Assembly (NCBI GenBank): GCA_021810905.1
Contig: JAJZQH010000008.1
Span: forward strand, 1 to 64,000
Reading direction: 5' to 3'
Source of the DNA: a bacterium
GTDB lineage: Bacteria > UBA10199 > 2-02-FULL-44-16 > JAAZCA01
DNA length: 64,000 nucleotides
Under the pieces are notes generated by a model. That model made no database searches. It saw only the letters and a program-made list of their open reading frames with translations, and was not told the DNA's origin. The position numbers and the translations under genes were made by a program. The stretch's first letter is position 1; every line of letters begins with the position of its first letter. Positions 31,607 to 38,620 of this stretch are shown here, in pieces.

Positions 31607-31690
31607 AAGACAGAAGACAGAATTCAGAAGACAGAATTCAGAATGACATCTGAATAAACCTTCTTCTGGATTCTGGATTCTGACTTCCTG
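31607..31690. repeat. 7-base-unit inverted-repeat element (GACAGAA / TTCTGGA)
   Basis: The left arm is GACAGAA, GACAGAA, TTCAGAA, GACAGAA, TTCAGAA, the centre about 20 bases, and the right arm TTCTTCTGGATTCTGGATTC. It is the same unit family as 1215-1310 and lies 20 bases upstream of the dapF promoter. Confidence 0.85.
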
Positions 31691-31710
31691 AGCAGTCCCG
31701 GCCGATTGCC

Positions 31711-31739
31711 TTGACAAAGCAGACCTCACCTGTTATCGT
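31711..31739 (+). promoter_or_regulatory. Sigma-70-type promoter of dapF
   Basis: TTGACA (31711-31716), 17-base spacer, TATCGT (31734-31739). The -35 is perfect and the -10 matches at four of six positions. Transcription would start near 31746, about 60 bases before dapF. Confidence 0.6.
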
Positions 31740-31808
31740 GTCGTTCACTTTCACATTATAAATCAGCCAGTTAGGCGTTGCGAGGCACGGCACGCCGGAG
31801 GGAGCACC

Positions 31809-32651
31809 ATGAGCGCCCAGGCAAAAACCAAGAATCGGCCCTTTGTGAAGATGCAGGGTATCGGCAACGACATGATCGTGCTTGATTGTCTCAAGCAGAC
31901 TATCGCAAATCCAGCGCATACAGCGCGCAAACTCTGCAACCGCCACTTTGGCATCGGCGCGGATCAGCTCCTCCTGCTGCAAAAATCGCGAAAATGCGAC
32001 TTCACCATGCGCACCTTCAACGCCGACGGCGGCGAGGCGGAGATGTGCGGCAACGGAGTTCGCTGCATCGCGCGCTACGTGAAGGAACATGGCCTCTCGT
32101 CAAAGAAAGAGCTCGTGATAGAAACGCTGGCCGGACCGATAAAGGTAAAACACATGGGCAAGCTCATCGAGGTGGATATGGGCGAGCCGGTGATGAAGGG
32201 CAAGGATATACCCGTAAATCTCTCAGGCAGGATCATCAACCGGCCCCTCAAGACCGAGACAAAGGAGTTCCGCATCACCTGCCTCTCGATGGGCAACCCC
32301 CATTGCATAACGTTCCACGACAACCTCGACAACCTGCCTGTGGACCGCTACGGACCGCTGCTGGAGACGTATCACATCTTCCCGAAGCGCACGAACGTCA
32401 GCTTTGTCAACGTCACGAGCCGCAATGAACTGCACATGCGCGTATGGGAGCGCGGTACCGGCGAAACGATGGCGTGCGGCACCGCGGCGTGCGCATCGGC
32501 CGTGGCCTCCGTTCTCAACGGATTCACAGACCGTACGGTCACGGTGGCGCTGCCGGGCGGCAAACTCGAAATCGAGTGGAACCAGAAGGACAATCACGTC
32601 TACATGCGAGGGCCCGCGGAAGAGGTATTCAGGGGGGAGATAGAGATCTGA
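31809..32651 (+). CDS. dapF: Diaminopimelate epimerase
   Basis: Converts LL- to meso-diaminopimelate for lysine and peptidoglycan. It has 280 residues with both catalytic cysteines: FNADGGEAEMCGNGVRC (first) and ERGTGETMACGTAACAS (second). KMQGIGNDMIVLD marks the N terminus. GGAGGGAG lies before the ATG. dapA and dapB follow 1 to 2 kb downstream, separated by a HEPN-MNT pair on the other strand. Confidence 0.96.
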   Translation: MSAQAKTKNRPFVKMQGIGNDMIVLDCLKQTIANPAHTARKLCNRHFGIGADQLLLLQKSRKCDFTMRTFNADGGEAEMCGNGVRCIARYVKEHGLSSKKELVIETLAGPIKVKHMGKLIEVDMGEPVMKGKDIPVNLSGRIINRPLKTETKEFRITCLSMGNPHCITFHDNLDNLPVDRYGPLLETYHIFPKRTNVSFVNVTSRNELHMRVWERGTGETMACGTAACASAVASVLNGFTDRTVTVALPGGKLEIEWNQKDNHVYMRGPAEEVFRGEIEI

Positions 32652-32666
32652 GGGACTCGGCCGACG

Positions 32667-32981
32667 TCACGCCGCAATGGCCTCCTTGCGGATGCTGCTC
32701 CAAAGGGGTGAAAGGCGGTTCGTCCTCAATTCATCCGGATCTACCAGGACGATCTGTATCCGTGGATCAATTTCAAATGCGATGAACACGGCCTGCTTTC
32801 TAAAGCGCTCCCGCTGCCGTTTGAAGGCGGATGAGACGAGGCAGATATCGATATCGCTGTCCGGCAGCGCTTCGTTTCTGGCGTATGATCCAAAAAGCAT
32901 CATGCGCGACAATGGAAATCCCGCCGCCCGCAATGCGCGCTTGAACTGCTGAATTACGCCTCTAATTTCTTTCGGAGCCAT
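32667..32981 (-). CDS. MNT-type nucleotidyltransferase (antitoxin-like partner)
   Basis: A 104-residue minimal nucleotidyltransferase. The active-site block MLFGSYARNEALPDSDIDICLV shows the GS...DxD triad. It overlaps the preceding HEPN gene by 28 bases, and the two form a HEPN-MNT module. In characterised pairs the MNT protein modifies or neutralises the HEPN RNase; that role here is inference. A second pair with the same order and overlap is at 44909-45615. Confidence 0.85.
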   Translation of the reverse strand: MAPKEIRGVIQQFKRALRAAGFPLSRMMLFGSYARNEALPDSDIDICLVSSAFKRQRERFRKQAVFIAFEIDPRIQIVLVDPDELRTNRLSPLWSSIRKEAIAA

Positions 32982-33355
32982 TTCCAGAGTTCCTTTGTGA
33001 CATCGAAATATTTTTTGGCATACGGCCGATTCACCTTCTTATAAAATGCACGCAGATCCTCGGGATAGCGCGCCTCCATGTTGAACCTGTTTATCTGATC
33101 GAGCGCTTCGATCTGCGTCTTGGTAAGCGGGATGTCTGCCTTGCCAGCCAGATAAAGGAGATTATGCGTAAATGGCGGGTGATCTTTGAGAGCCCGCGTC
33201 GCAAGCGCCTTGAGCAATTTCTCAAGCGAGAGATGACAGAGAAAGAGACAGTAGTCGTATTTGCCGGTACGAAAGAGCGACCTGGCTGTATCAAAGTCAT
33301 GGACAGCCGCGTCCACCCAATATTTCACAATCCTGGCAATATCTTTTGATGTCAT
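32954..33355 (-). CDS. HEPN domain protein (toxin-like partner)
   Basis: A 133-residue four-helix HEPN protein. It contains CHLSLEKLLKALATRALKDH (a possible Rx4H motif, R-ALKD-H), FTHNL and ARYPEDL, which also occurs in the second HEPN protein of this window. The first gene of the pair, it overlaps the MNT gene. Whether it is an active RNase cannot be told. Confidence 0.82.
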   Translation of the reverse strand: MTSKDIARIVKYWVDAAVHDFDTARSLFRTGKYDYCLFLCHLSLEKLLKALATRALKDHPPFTHNLLYLAGKADIPLTKTQIEALDQINRFNMEARYPEDLRAFYKKVNRPYAKKYFDVTKELWKWLRKKLEA

Positions 33356-33755
33356 TGCTCTTCATGTAACAAAGTCCTTGCACCAAGACAATGCGAAATG
33401 CCGATCTCTGCCCGAGGAAAAAAAACCCATATCTGCCCCGGCAAGGACTGACATATCGATATCCTCCAATAACGTTATATCCGGTTATGGTTCCTTATAG
33501 CACTATTGACGGAAAAGTTGCGCGGCTTTTTTCATGTCTTTTTCGAAATTCACGTGCTCGATACATCCCGCGGCACGTCAAACACATGGTGTGGCAGCGG
33601 GATCAGGGAGGCGCGATATATATGGATATCGCGCCATCGCGACCTCTGAGCTGTTTCATTCACCCAACAGGCGAGCTTCATATTCGCGGTTAAATTTATG
33701 TTGATTATCAACTCGTTATAAAGCATTCTCCAAAAACTTCCAAGGAGGCCGTATT
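33356..33755. other. 400-base region before dapA
   Basis: No gene seen. It contains a hairpin GGCGCGATAT-ATATGG-ATATCGCGCC at 33610-33635 and a 13-base palindrome GTTGATTATCAAC near 33701-33713, 40 bases upstream of dapA, which could be an operator. On the minus strand near 33505-33531 there is GCAACTTT-N11-TGCTATAA, a poor relative of the sigma-28-like box pointing at the HEPN gene. Confidence 0.4.
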
Positions 33756-34631
33756 ATGCTCTTTTCCGGAATATTGACCGCCATCATCACCCCCTTTCGC
33801 GACGGCCGCGTGGATGGGGACGCGCTGCGAAAACTCGTGGACTGGCAGATCGCGAATGGAGTCGACGGGATCGTACCGTGCGGCACCACGGGCGAAGGCG
33901 CGACCCTCACATTTGAAGAACACGATCGGGTAATCCGCATCGTTGTTGAGCAGGCGGCAGGCCGAGTGCCGGTGCTGGCGGGCGCGGGCTCCAATTCCAC
34001 GGCTAACGCGATCAAGCTAGGAAAGCAGGCAAAGGCCGCGGGCGCTGACGGCCAGCTTCAAGTCACGCCCTATTACAACAAGCCCACACAGGAAGGTCTC
34101 TATCAGCACTTCCGCGCAATAGCCGAGCTCGTCGATCTTCCGATGGTCATGTACAATGTGCCCGGCCGCACCGCGGTGAACATGCTGCCGGAGACGACCG
34201 CTCGGCTCGCCTCCATCGACACGATAGTCGGGATAAAAGAAGCATGCGGAAATCTAGATCAGGTGAAACGGGTGATCGCGGATACGCCCAGGGAATTCGC
34301 GGTGCTCTCCGGCGAAGATGCCATGAACCTCGACATCTATCTCGCAGGCGGCAAGGGCGCGATATCCGTAACCTCGAATGTTGCGCCGGACCGCGTGGCT
34401 GCGGTGTGGGATTCGTTCGAACGCGGAAATAAGGATGAGGCGCGGCGCCTGCACGACGCACTCTCGGTTCTCAACAAAGTGATGTTCATCGAGACCAACC
34501 CTATCCCTGCCAAAACATCCCTTGCGATGATGGGCCGATGCCGCGAGGAATTCAGATTGCCGATGACTCCCTTGAGCGAGGAGCACAGGGTGGAGTTGCA
34601 AGGTGTGTTGAAAACCTCCGGCATATTGTGA
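33756..34631 (+). CDS. dapA: 4-Hydroxy-tetrahydrodipicolinate synthase
   Basis: Condenses pyruvate with aspartate semialdehyde in the lysine/DAP pathway. It is a 291-residue TIM barrel: GTTGEGATL (substrate loop), the tyrosine block VMYNVPGRTAVN, and the Schiff-base lysine in IVGIKEACGN. AAGGAGG is seven bases upstream. It is followed after 19 bases by dapB. Confidence 0.96.
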   Translation: MLFSGILTAIITPFRDGRVDGDALRKLVDWQIANGVDGIVPCGTTGEGATLTFEEHDRVIRIVVEQAAGRVPVLAGAGSNSTANAIKLGKQAKAAGADGQLQVTPYYNKPTQEGLYQHFRAIAELVDLPMVMYNVPGRTAVNMLPETTARLASIDTIVGIKEACGNLDQVKRVIADTPREFAVLSGEDAMNLDIYLAGGKGAISVTSNVAPDRVAAVWDSFERGNKDEARRLHDALSVLNKVMFIETNPIPAKTSLAMMGRCREEFRLPMTPLSEEHRVELQGVLKTSGIL

Positions 34632-34650
34632 TCGAGAAGGATTGGGTGAC

Positions 34651-35424
34651 ATGATCAAGATCATAGTAACAGGCGCAAGAGGCAGGATGGGCAGCCGCAT
34701 CGCGGCGCTGGTCAAGGATGAGCCGGATATGGCGCTCGCAGCGGGCATAGATATCGGCGACTCCTTTGAGGCAGCGCTCGCCTCTTTGAAGGCAGACGCG
34801 GTTATCGACTTTACCGTTGCGGAGGCAGCAGCTGGCAACGCTGCACTTGCAGCCAAAGCGCGCGTGCCGATCGTGATCGGCACCACTGGCATGAACGAGG
34901 CGCAGAATGCGGCAATAGTCGAGGCATCGCGGGCAATACCGATCGTCCACTCCTCCAACATGAGCATCGGCGTAAATGTGATGTTCTCCATAATCGAAAA
35001 GGCCGCGCGTGCGCTGGGCCCCACGTACTCCATCGACATCGAGGAGACCCACCACATGCACAAGCTCGACCGGCCGAGCGGGACTGCGAAGAGCATGGCC
35101 GAATCCGCAGCCAGAGGGCTGGGCGTGCGCAATCCGAAGATCGCGGCATTGACCGAGGATGAACCGTGGACGCGCGGCGCCCGCGACGATTATATCAGCG
35201 TGCGCAGCTTCCGCAGCGGCGAAGTCATCGGGGACCACTCGATAAGATTCTCGGGCCCCGCCGAGCAACTCTGCATCCAGCACCACGCCGAGAATCGCGA
35301 CCTCTTTGCGCAAGGCGCGCTGGCTGCAGCACGCTGGATCGCCGGAAAACCCGCGGGACTCTACACGATGGCGGACGTGCTCGGTCTCGTTCGTTCGTGC
35401 GATGGTGCGTTCGTGCGTTCGTAA
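34651..35424 (+). CDS. dapB: 4-Hydroxy-tetrahydrodipicolinate reductase, tail altered by a repeat
   Basis: NAD(P)H-dependent step after DapA. Rossmann start IKIIVTGARGRMGSRI; catalytic block EETHHMHKLDRPSGTAKSMAE. The start 34651 has GAGAAGG ten bases upstream. The conserved protein ends at GLYTMADVLGL; the last 11 residues (VRSCDGAFVRS) and the stop are encoded by units of the 8-base repeat beginning at 35385, so the original 3' end was replaced or lost. Confidence 0.95.
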   Translation: MIKIIVTGARGRMGSRIAALVKDEPDMALAAGIDIGDSFEAALASLKADAVIDFTVAEAAAGNAALAAKARVPIVIGTTGMNEAQNAAIVEASRAIPIVHSSNMSIGVNVMFSIIEKAARALGPTYSIDIEETHHMHKLDRPSGTAKSMAESAARGLGVRNPKIAALTEDEPWTRGARDDYISVRSFRSGEVIGDHSIRFSGPAEQLCIQHHAENRDLFAQGALAAARWIAGKPAGLYTMADVLGLVRSCDGAFVRS

Positions 35425-35520
35425 AACCTGTCCAGATTTTCGATCGCACGATCGCACTAACGTACCAACGCACGGTTTTTCGAGCGCGCGAGAGTACGAT
35501 CGCACCAACGCACGGGTTTT
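35385..35520. repeat. 8-base-unit inverted-repeat element overlapping the dapB 3' end
   Basis: The left arm is GTTCGTTC, GTGCGATG, GTGCGTTC, GTGCGTTC; the loop begins AAAACCTGTCC; the right arm is GCACGATC, GCACTAAC, GTACCAAC, GCACGG. A second right-arm-like block (GATCGCACCAACGCACGG) follows near 35500. Unit sequences are more varied than at 36256 or 37066. Confidence 0.78.
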
Positions 35521-35547
35521 CTCACCCGTTGATGCCCGGAGTTGAAG

Positions 35548-36123
35548 ATGGACCATATCGTCTACATCGGCATAGGTTCAAATCTTGGCGACAGGCTCTG
35601 GAACTGCCGCCGCGCGGTGGAACTTCTTGCGCAGTACGAAGCGATGAAAGTCGTTCGCGTATCTCCGTGGTATGAGAGCGAGGCAATACCCGTCGATGGA
35701 GGAGAGAGAGGTCCGCAACCCTGGTTTATCAACGGCGCGATTGAAATCCGAACAACCCTCTCCGCCAGCGAACTGCTCGCAGCGCTTCAGGGGATAGAGC
35801 GTGAGATGGGCAGGGAGCTGCCGCGGTCCAAAGGCGCTCCCAGGACGATCGATCTCGATATCCTGCTGTATGGAGGCGCAGTAATCAACGAAGTTGACCT
35901 CATAATCCCGCACCCGGAGCTGGCCAAAAGATCATTTGTCTTGGCGCCGCTGTGTGATATAGCACCTCACGCTGTAGAGGCCTTAAGCGGGCATTCGGTC
36001 AAACAACTCCTGCAGAATCTGGAGGCGGGCTTCCGTGTTCAGGCTCATACTGATAGCAATAGCCGGCTATGCGCTGTGGCGCATATTGCGCAGGCCCAGG
36101 GCCGCTGTAACGCGAGCCGCTGA
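35548..36123 (+). CDS. folK: 2-Amino-4-hydroxy-6-hydroxymethyldihydropteridine pyrophosphokinase
   Basis: Transfers pyrophosphate from ATP to hydroxymethyl-dihydropterin in folate synthesis. It has 191 residues: YIGIGSNLGDR, PQPWFINGAIEIRT, and the signature RTIDLDILLYGG, then IPHPELAKRSFVLAPL. ATG 35548 with GGAG upstream is preferred to TTG 35542. The last 30 residues are outside the domain and overlap the next gene by 89 bases, so this tail is probably not conserved. Confidence 0.93.
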   Translation: MDHIVYIGIGSNLGDRLWNCRRAVELLAQYEAMKVVRVSPWYESEAIPVDGGERGPQPWFINGAIEIRTTLSASELLAALQGIEREMGRELPRSKGAPRTIDLDILLYGGAVINEVDLIIPHPELAKRSFVLAPLCDIAPHAVEALSGHSVKQLLQNLEAGFRVQAHTDSNSRLCAVAHIAQAQGRCNASR

Positions 36124-36250
36124 CGGGCCGGCGGCACCCGCCGAGATGGTAGCATGCGCGCGCTGCGGCACTTACGTAATTTCGAACGAAGCCATAGGCC
36201 GCGGCGAAAAGCGTTATTGCAGCGACGAATGCGCTTTTAATAACAAGTAG
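36035..36250 (+). CDS. Small membrane protein with a four-cysteine zinc-like motif
   Basis: A 71-residue protein starting at GTG 36035, with a good GGAGG nine bases upstream inside folK. An N-terminal membrane segment (FRLILIAIAGYALWRIL) is followed by CARCGTYV...RYCSDEC, a CxxC...CxxxC zinc-ribbon arrangement like that of the PP0621-type small proteins. Translation is likely coupled to folK through the 89-base overlap. Function unknown. Confidence 0.7.
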   Translation: MFRLILIAIAGYALWRILRRPRAAVTRAADGPAAPAEMVACARCGTYVISNEAIGRGEKRYCSDECAFNNK

Positions 36251-36255
36251 AATCC

Positions 36256-36395
36256 AAGTGGTACGTTGGTACGTTAGTACTTTGGTGCGTTAGTACAAAA
36301 ACTGGTATAGTCCGAGGTCACAATTAAACGTACCAACGTACCAACGTACCAACGTACCAACGTACCAACGTACCAACGTACCAACGTACCAACAC
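36256..36395. repeat. 8-base-unit inverted-repeat element upstream of the transaldolase gene
   Basis: The left arm begins AAGTG-GTACGTTG and has four to five units; the loop is AAAAACTGGTATAG...CACAATTAA; the right arm is eight perfect CGTACCAA units. It has nearly the same loop as 37066-37185, so the transaldolase gene is bracketed by two copies. Confidence 0.92.
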
Positions 36396-36406
36396 AGAGG
36401 AGACCT

Positions 36407-37054
36407 ATGAAACTCTTTATCGACACCGCAGCAATCGAAGAAATACGCGAAGCAAACGCCATGGGCGTGCTCGACGGCGTTACTACCAACCCGTCGCTCG
36501 TGGCAAAGACCGGCCGCGACTTCAAGGCTGTCGTGAAGGATATTCTTAAAGAGATCCCGGACCGTCCGGTGAGCCTTGAGACCACGGCGCTTGATGCAAA
36601 AGGCATGATCGAACAGTCAAAGCAGCTCGCCGACATGGGGCCGAACGTCATCTGCAAAGTCCCATCCACTGTCGAGGGACTCAAGGCCATCAAGGCGCTC
36701 ACCGGCATGGGAATCAAAACGAACTCCACCCTCTGCTTCTCTCCGAACCAGGCGCTGCTGGTCGCCAAGGCGGGCGCCACGTTCGTCAGCCCGTTCGTCG
36801 GAAGGCTCGATGATATTTCTCAGGTTGGAATGGATATCATCGCGGATATCGTGCAGATATTCGAGAATTACGATTACGAAACCGAGGTGCTGGTAGCGAG
36901 CGTCCGCAACCCGCTGCACGTGCGCGAGGCCGCTCTGCTTGGAGCCGATATCTGCACGATCCCGTTCAGCGTGATCAAGCAGCTCATGCAGCATCCGCTA
37001 ACGGATATCGGGATCGATAAATTTTTGAAGGATTGGGAAAAGGTGCCGAAGTGA
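36407..37054 (+). CDS. tal: Transaldolase, fructose-6-phosphate aldolase-like short form
   Basis: A 215-residue TIM barrel of the short transaldolase (MipB/TalC) group in the pentose phosphate pathway. It has [16 protein letters not shown] at the start, [14 protein letters not shown], the Schiff-base lysine in NVICKVPST, and [25 protein letters not shown] before the ATG. Transaldolase versus fructose-6-phosphate aldolase activity cannot be settled by eye. Confidence 0.94.
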   Translation: MKLFIDTAAIEEIREANAMGVLDGVTTNPSLVAKTGRDFKAVVKDILKEIPDRPVSLETTALDAKGMIEQSKQLADMGPNVICKVPSTVEGLKAIKALTGMGIKTNSTLCFSPNQALLVAKAGATFVSPFVGRLDDISQVGMDIIADIVQIFENYDYETEVLVASVRNPLHVREAALLGADICTIPFSVIKQLMQHPLTDIGIDKFLKDWEKVPK

Positions 37055-37065
37055 AAGTAAATGAA

Positions 37066-37185
37066 TAGTGGTACGTTAGTACTTTGGTACGTTAGTACAA
37101 AAACTGGTATAGTCCGGTGTCACAATTAAACGTACTAACGTACTAACGTACTAACGTACTAACGTACTAACGTACCACTTGTCAG
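37066..37185. repeat. 8-base-unit inverted-repeat element downstream of the transaldolase gene
   Basis: The left arm is GTGGTACGTTAGTACTTTGG and the next units, the loop AAAAACTGGTATAG...CACAATTAA, the right arm six CGTACTAA units ending CGTACCACTTG. Apart from unit number and one base per unit it repeats the 36256 copy. Confidence 0.92.
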
Positions 37186-37211
37186 CAATTTGATCTACAA
37201 AGGAGTCCGCG

Positions 37212-37790
37212 ATGTCCTTCACCAACGACAAGACCAGAGAGATCAACTGCAAGATCGTCTACTACGGACCGCCGCTGTCGGGAAAATCCACTACGCTGCG
37301 GCAGCTCTACGGCGAGGTGCGCAAGGACAGCAAGGGCGACATGATCTCTCTCTCGCAGGACAAGGATCGCACCCTCTATTTCGATTTTGTGCCGCTGAAT
37401 CTCGGCAAGGTAGGCGGTTACACGGTACGAGTGCATCTCTACACGGTGCCCGGCGAAGCGGGCTACGAGCAGAGCCGCTCGCTCATCTCAAAAGGAGTCG
37501 ACGGCGTAGTCTTCATTGCAGACTCGCAGCTCGCAAGGATGGAGGCGAACCTCGCGGCTCTCTCGGGGCTCAAGGAGATCCTGCGCAAGGAAGGACACGA
37601 ATGGGGCGAAGTTCCGTGCGTCTTCCAGTACAACAAGCGCGACCTTCCCGGCGCAGTGCCATCGAAGGATCTCGCGCACTACCTCAACGACGAAGGTCGG
37701 GAAGAATTTGAAACGGTGGCCACCACAGGCAAGGGAGTATTCGAAGCCTTCAAGGCGATCACGCAGCTGGTGTTGAAAGCTCTGGGCTGA
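37212..37790 (+). CDS. MglA-like small GTPase
   Basis: A 192-residue Ras-like GTPase of the bacterial MglA group, which sets polarity and controls gliding or pili in myxobacteria. P-loop YGPPLSGKSTTL; TLYFDFVPL (the TxxFDF block of MglA); LYTVPGE replaces the Ras DTAGQE; NKRDLPGAV is the guanine-specificity motif. AAAGGAG lies before the ATG. No mglB (roadblock) gene is next to it, so its GAP would be elsewhere. Confidence 0.9.
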   Translation: MSFTNDKTREINCKIVYYGPPLSGKSTTLRQLYGEVRKDSKGDMISLSQDKDRTLYFDFVPLNLGKVGGYTVRVHLYTVPGEAGYEQSRSLISKGVDGVVFIADSQLARMEANLAALSGLKEILRKEGHEWGEVPCVFQYNKRDLPGAVPSKDLAHYLNDEGREEFETVATTGKGVFEAFKAITQLVLKALG

Positions 37791-37798
37791 AGGCTGCT

Positions 37799-38518
37799 TT
37801 ACCGGCAGTTCTGGCAGAGATCGAACCACCCTTCCGGCAGGTTCTTCGCGCGTTTTTTCAGGAATTCGATCTGTTTCTTCGGAGCGATCTTCTGGCCGCA
37901 TTTCTTGCACTTGGCCATTTCGAAAGTGACGTTCCAGATGGGGAGCGTGCGGGTGTCTGCGTCCTCTTTCATCTCTATGTACTTCGTGGGACAGATGTAC
38001 GAGCACGAGCCGCAACCGATGCAGTCGGTCGCTTCATGATAAAAAGGAGACGAGATCTTTCGATGCGACCCTCGCTGCGCGAAGCCGATGGCGTTGGCTT
38101 CCACCACCTCGCTGCACGCGCGTATGCACATGCCGCAGAGGATGCACCCCTCGTCCTGCGTGGGGAAGCGCGAGGATTCGACGCCCAGTATTTTAGCGAG
38201 CTCTATTATTTCAGGCGTCTTCGAAGAACGCGCAAGCGTGAATTCCATTATCATCTTCCGCTCGCGGATCACCTTCTCGGAATTGGTACGGAAGACCTGA
38301 CCTTCCTTAACGGGGAAGTTGCAGGATGTGATCATTTTGGACCAGTCGCCGCGATCCCACTCCACGATGCAGATCCTGCAGACACCGTACGGCATCAGAT
38401 CCTTATGATCGCAGAGCGTGGGAATGAAGATGCCCTTGCGGCGGCAGACGTCCATAAGCATCTCACCGGCAGTAGCCTCAACTTTTTCGCCGTCGATTGT
38501 TATCGTTATCTTTGACAT
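37799..38518 (-). CDS. Ferredoxin-type subunit, HoxU / NuoG N-terminal-like
   Basis: A 239-residue iron-sulfur protein, last gene of the por-nuo operon. The [2Fe-2S] domain has CRRKGIFIPTLCDHKDL and YGVCRICIVEW; two [4Fe-4S] sets follow (CILCGMCIRACSE and CIGCGSCSYICPT). The C terminus carries CKKCGQ...CQNC, a zinc-ribbon or extra cluster. It lacks the long catalytic half of NuoG. It probably passes electrons between the oxidoreductase and the NuoEF-like flavoprotein. It is convergent with mglA (8-base gap). Confidence 0.85.
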   Translation of the reverse strand: MSKITITIDGEKVEATAGEMLMDVCRRKGIFIPTLCDHKDLMPYGVCRICIVEWDRGDWSKMITSCNFPVKEGQVFRTNSEKVIRERKMIMEFTLARSSKTPEIIELAKILGVESSRFPTQDEGCILCGMCIRACSEVVEANAIGFAQRGSHRKISSPFYHEATDCIGCGSCSYICPTKYIEMKEDADTRTLPIWNVTFEMAKCKKCGQKIAPKKQIEFLKKRAKNLPEGWFDLCQNCR

Positions 38519-38529
38519 GGATCAACACT

Positions 38530-38612
38530 CCCCCCTCCCCTTTGTAAGGGGAGGGTCGGGGTGGGGTAGATCATGATCTACCTCCCCTTCCCCCTCCTTA
38601 TAAAGGAGGGGC
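38530..38612. repeat. GATCTACC/TTACAAAGG palindrome, head-to-head pair
   Basis: Two inverted units joined at GGTAGATCATGATCTACC; each outer part is a perfect small hairpin (CCCTCCCC-TTTGTAA-GGGGAGGG and CCCCTCC-TTATAAA-GGAGGGG). It fills the gap between the nuoF-like and HoxU-like genes. Confidence 0.92.
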
Positions 38613-38620
38613 AAAATACA

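Noticed and set aside
33480-33535. Sixth good sigma-28-type promoter before the HEPN gene
   Set aside because: The -10 (TGCTATAA) differs at three positions, and the distance to the gene is about 150 bases; kept only as a remark.
36256-37185. CRISPR array
   Set aside because: The repeated units are 7-9 bases with no spacers between them, arranged as inverted arms; no cas genes.
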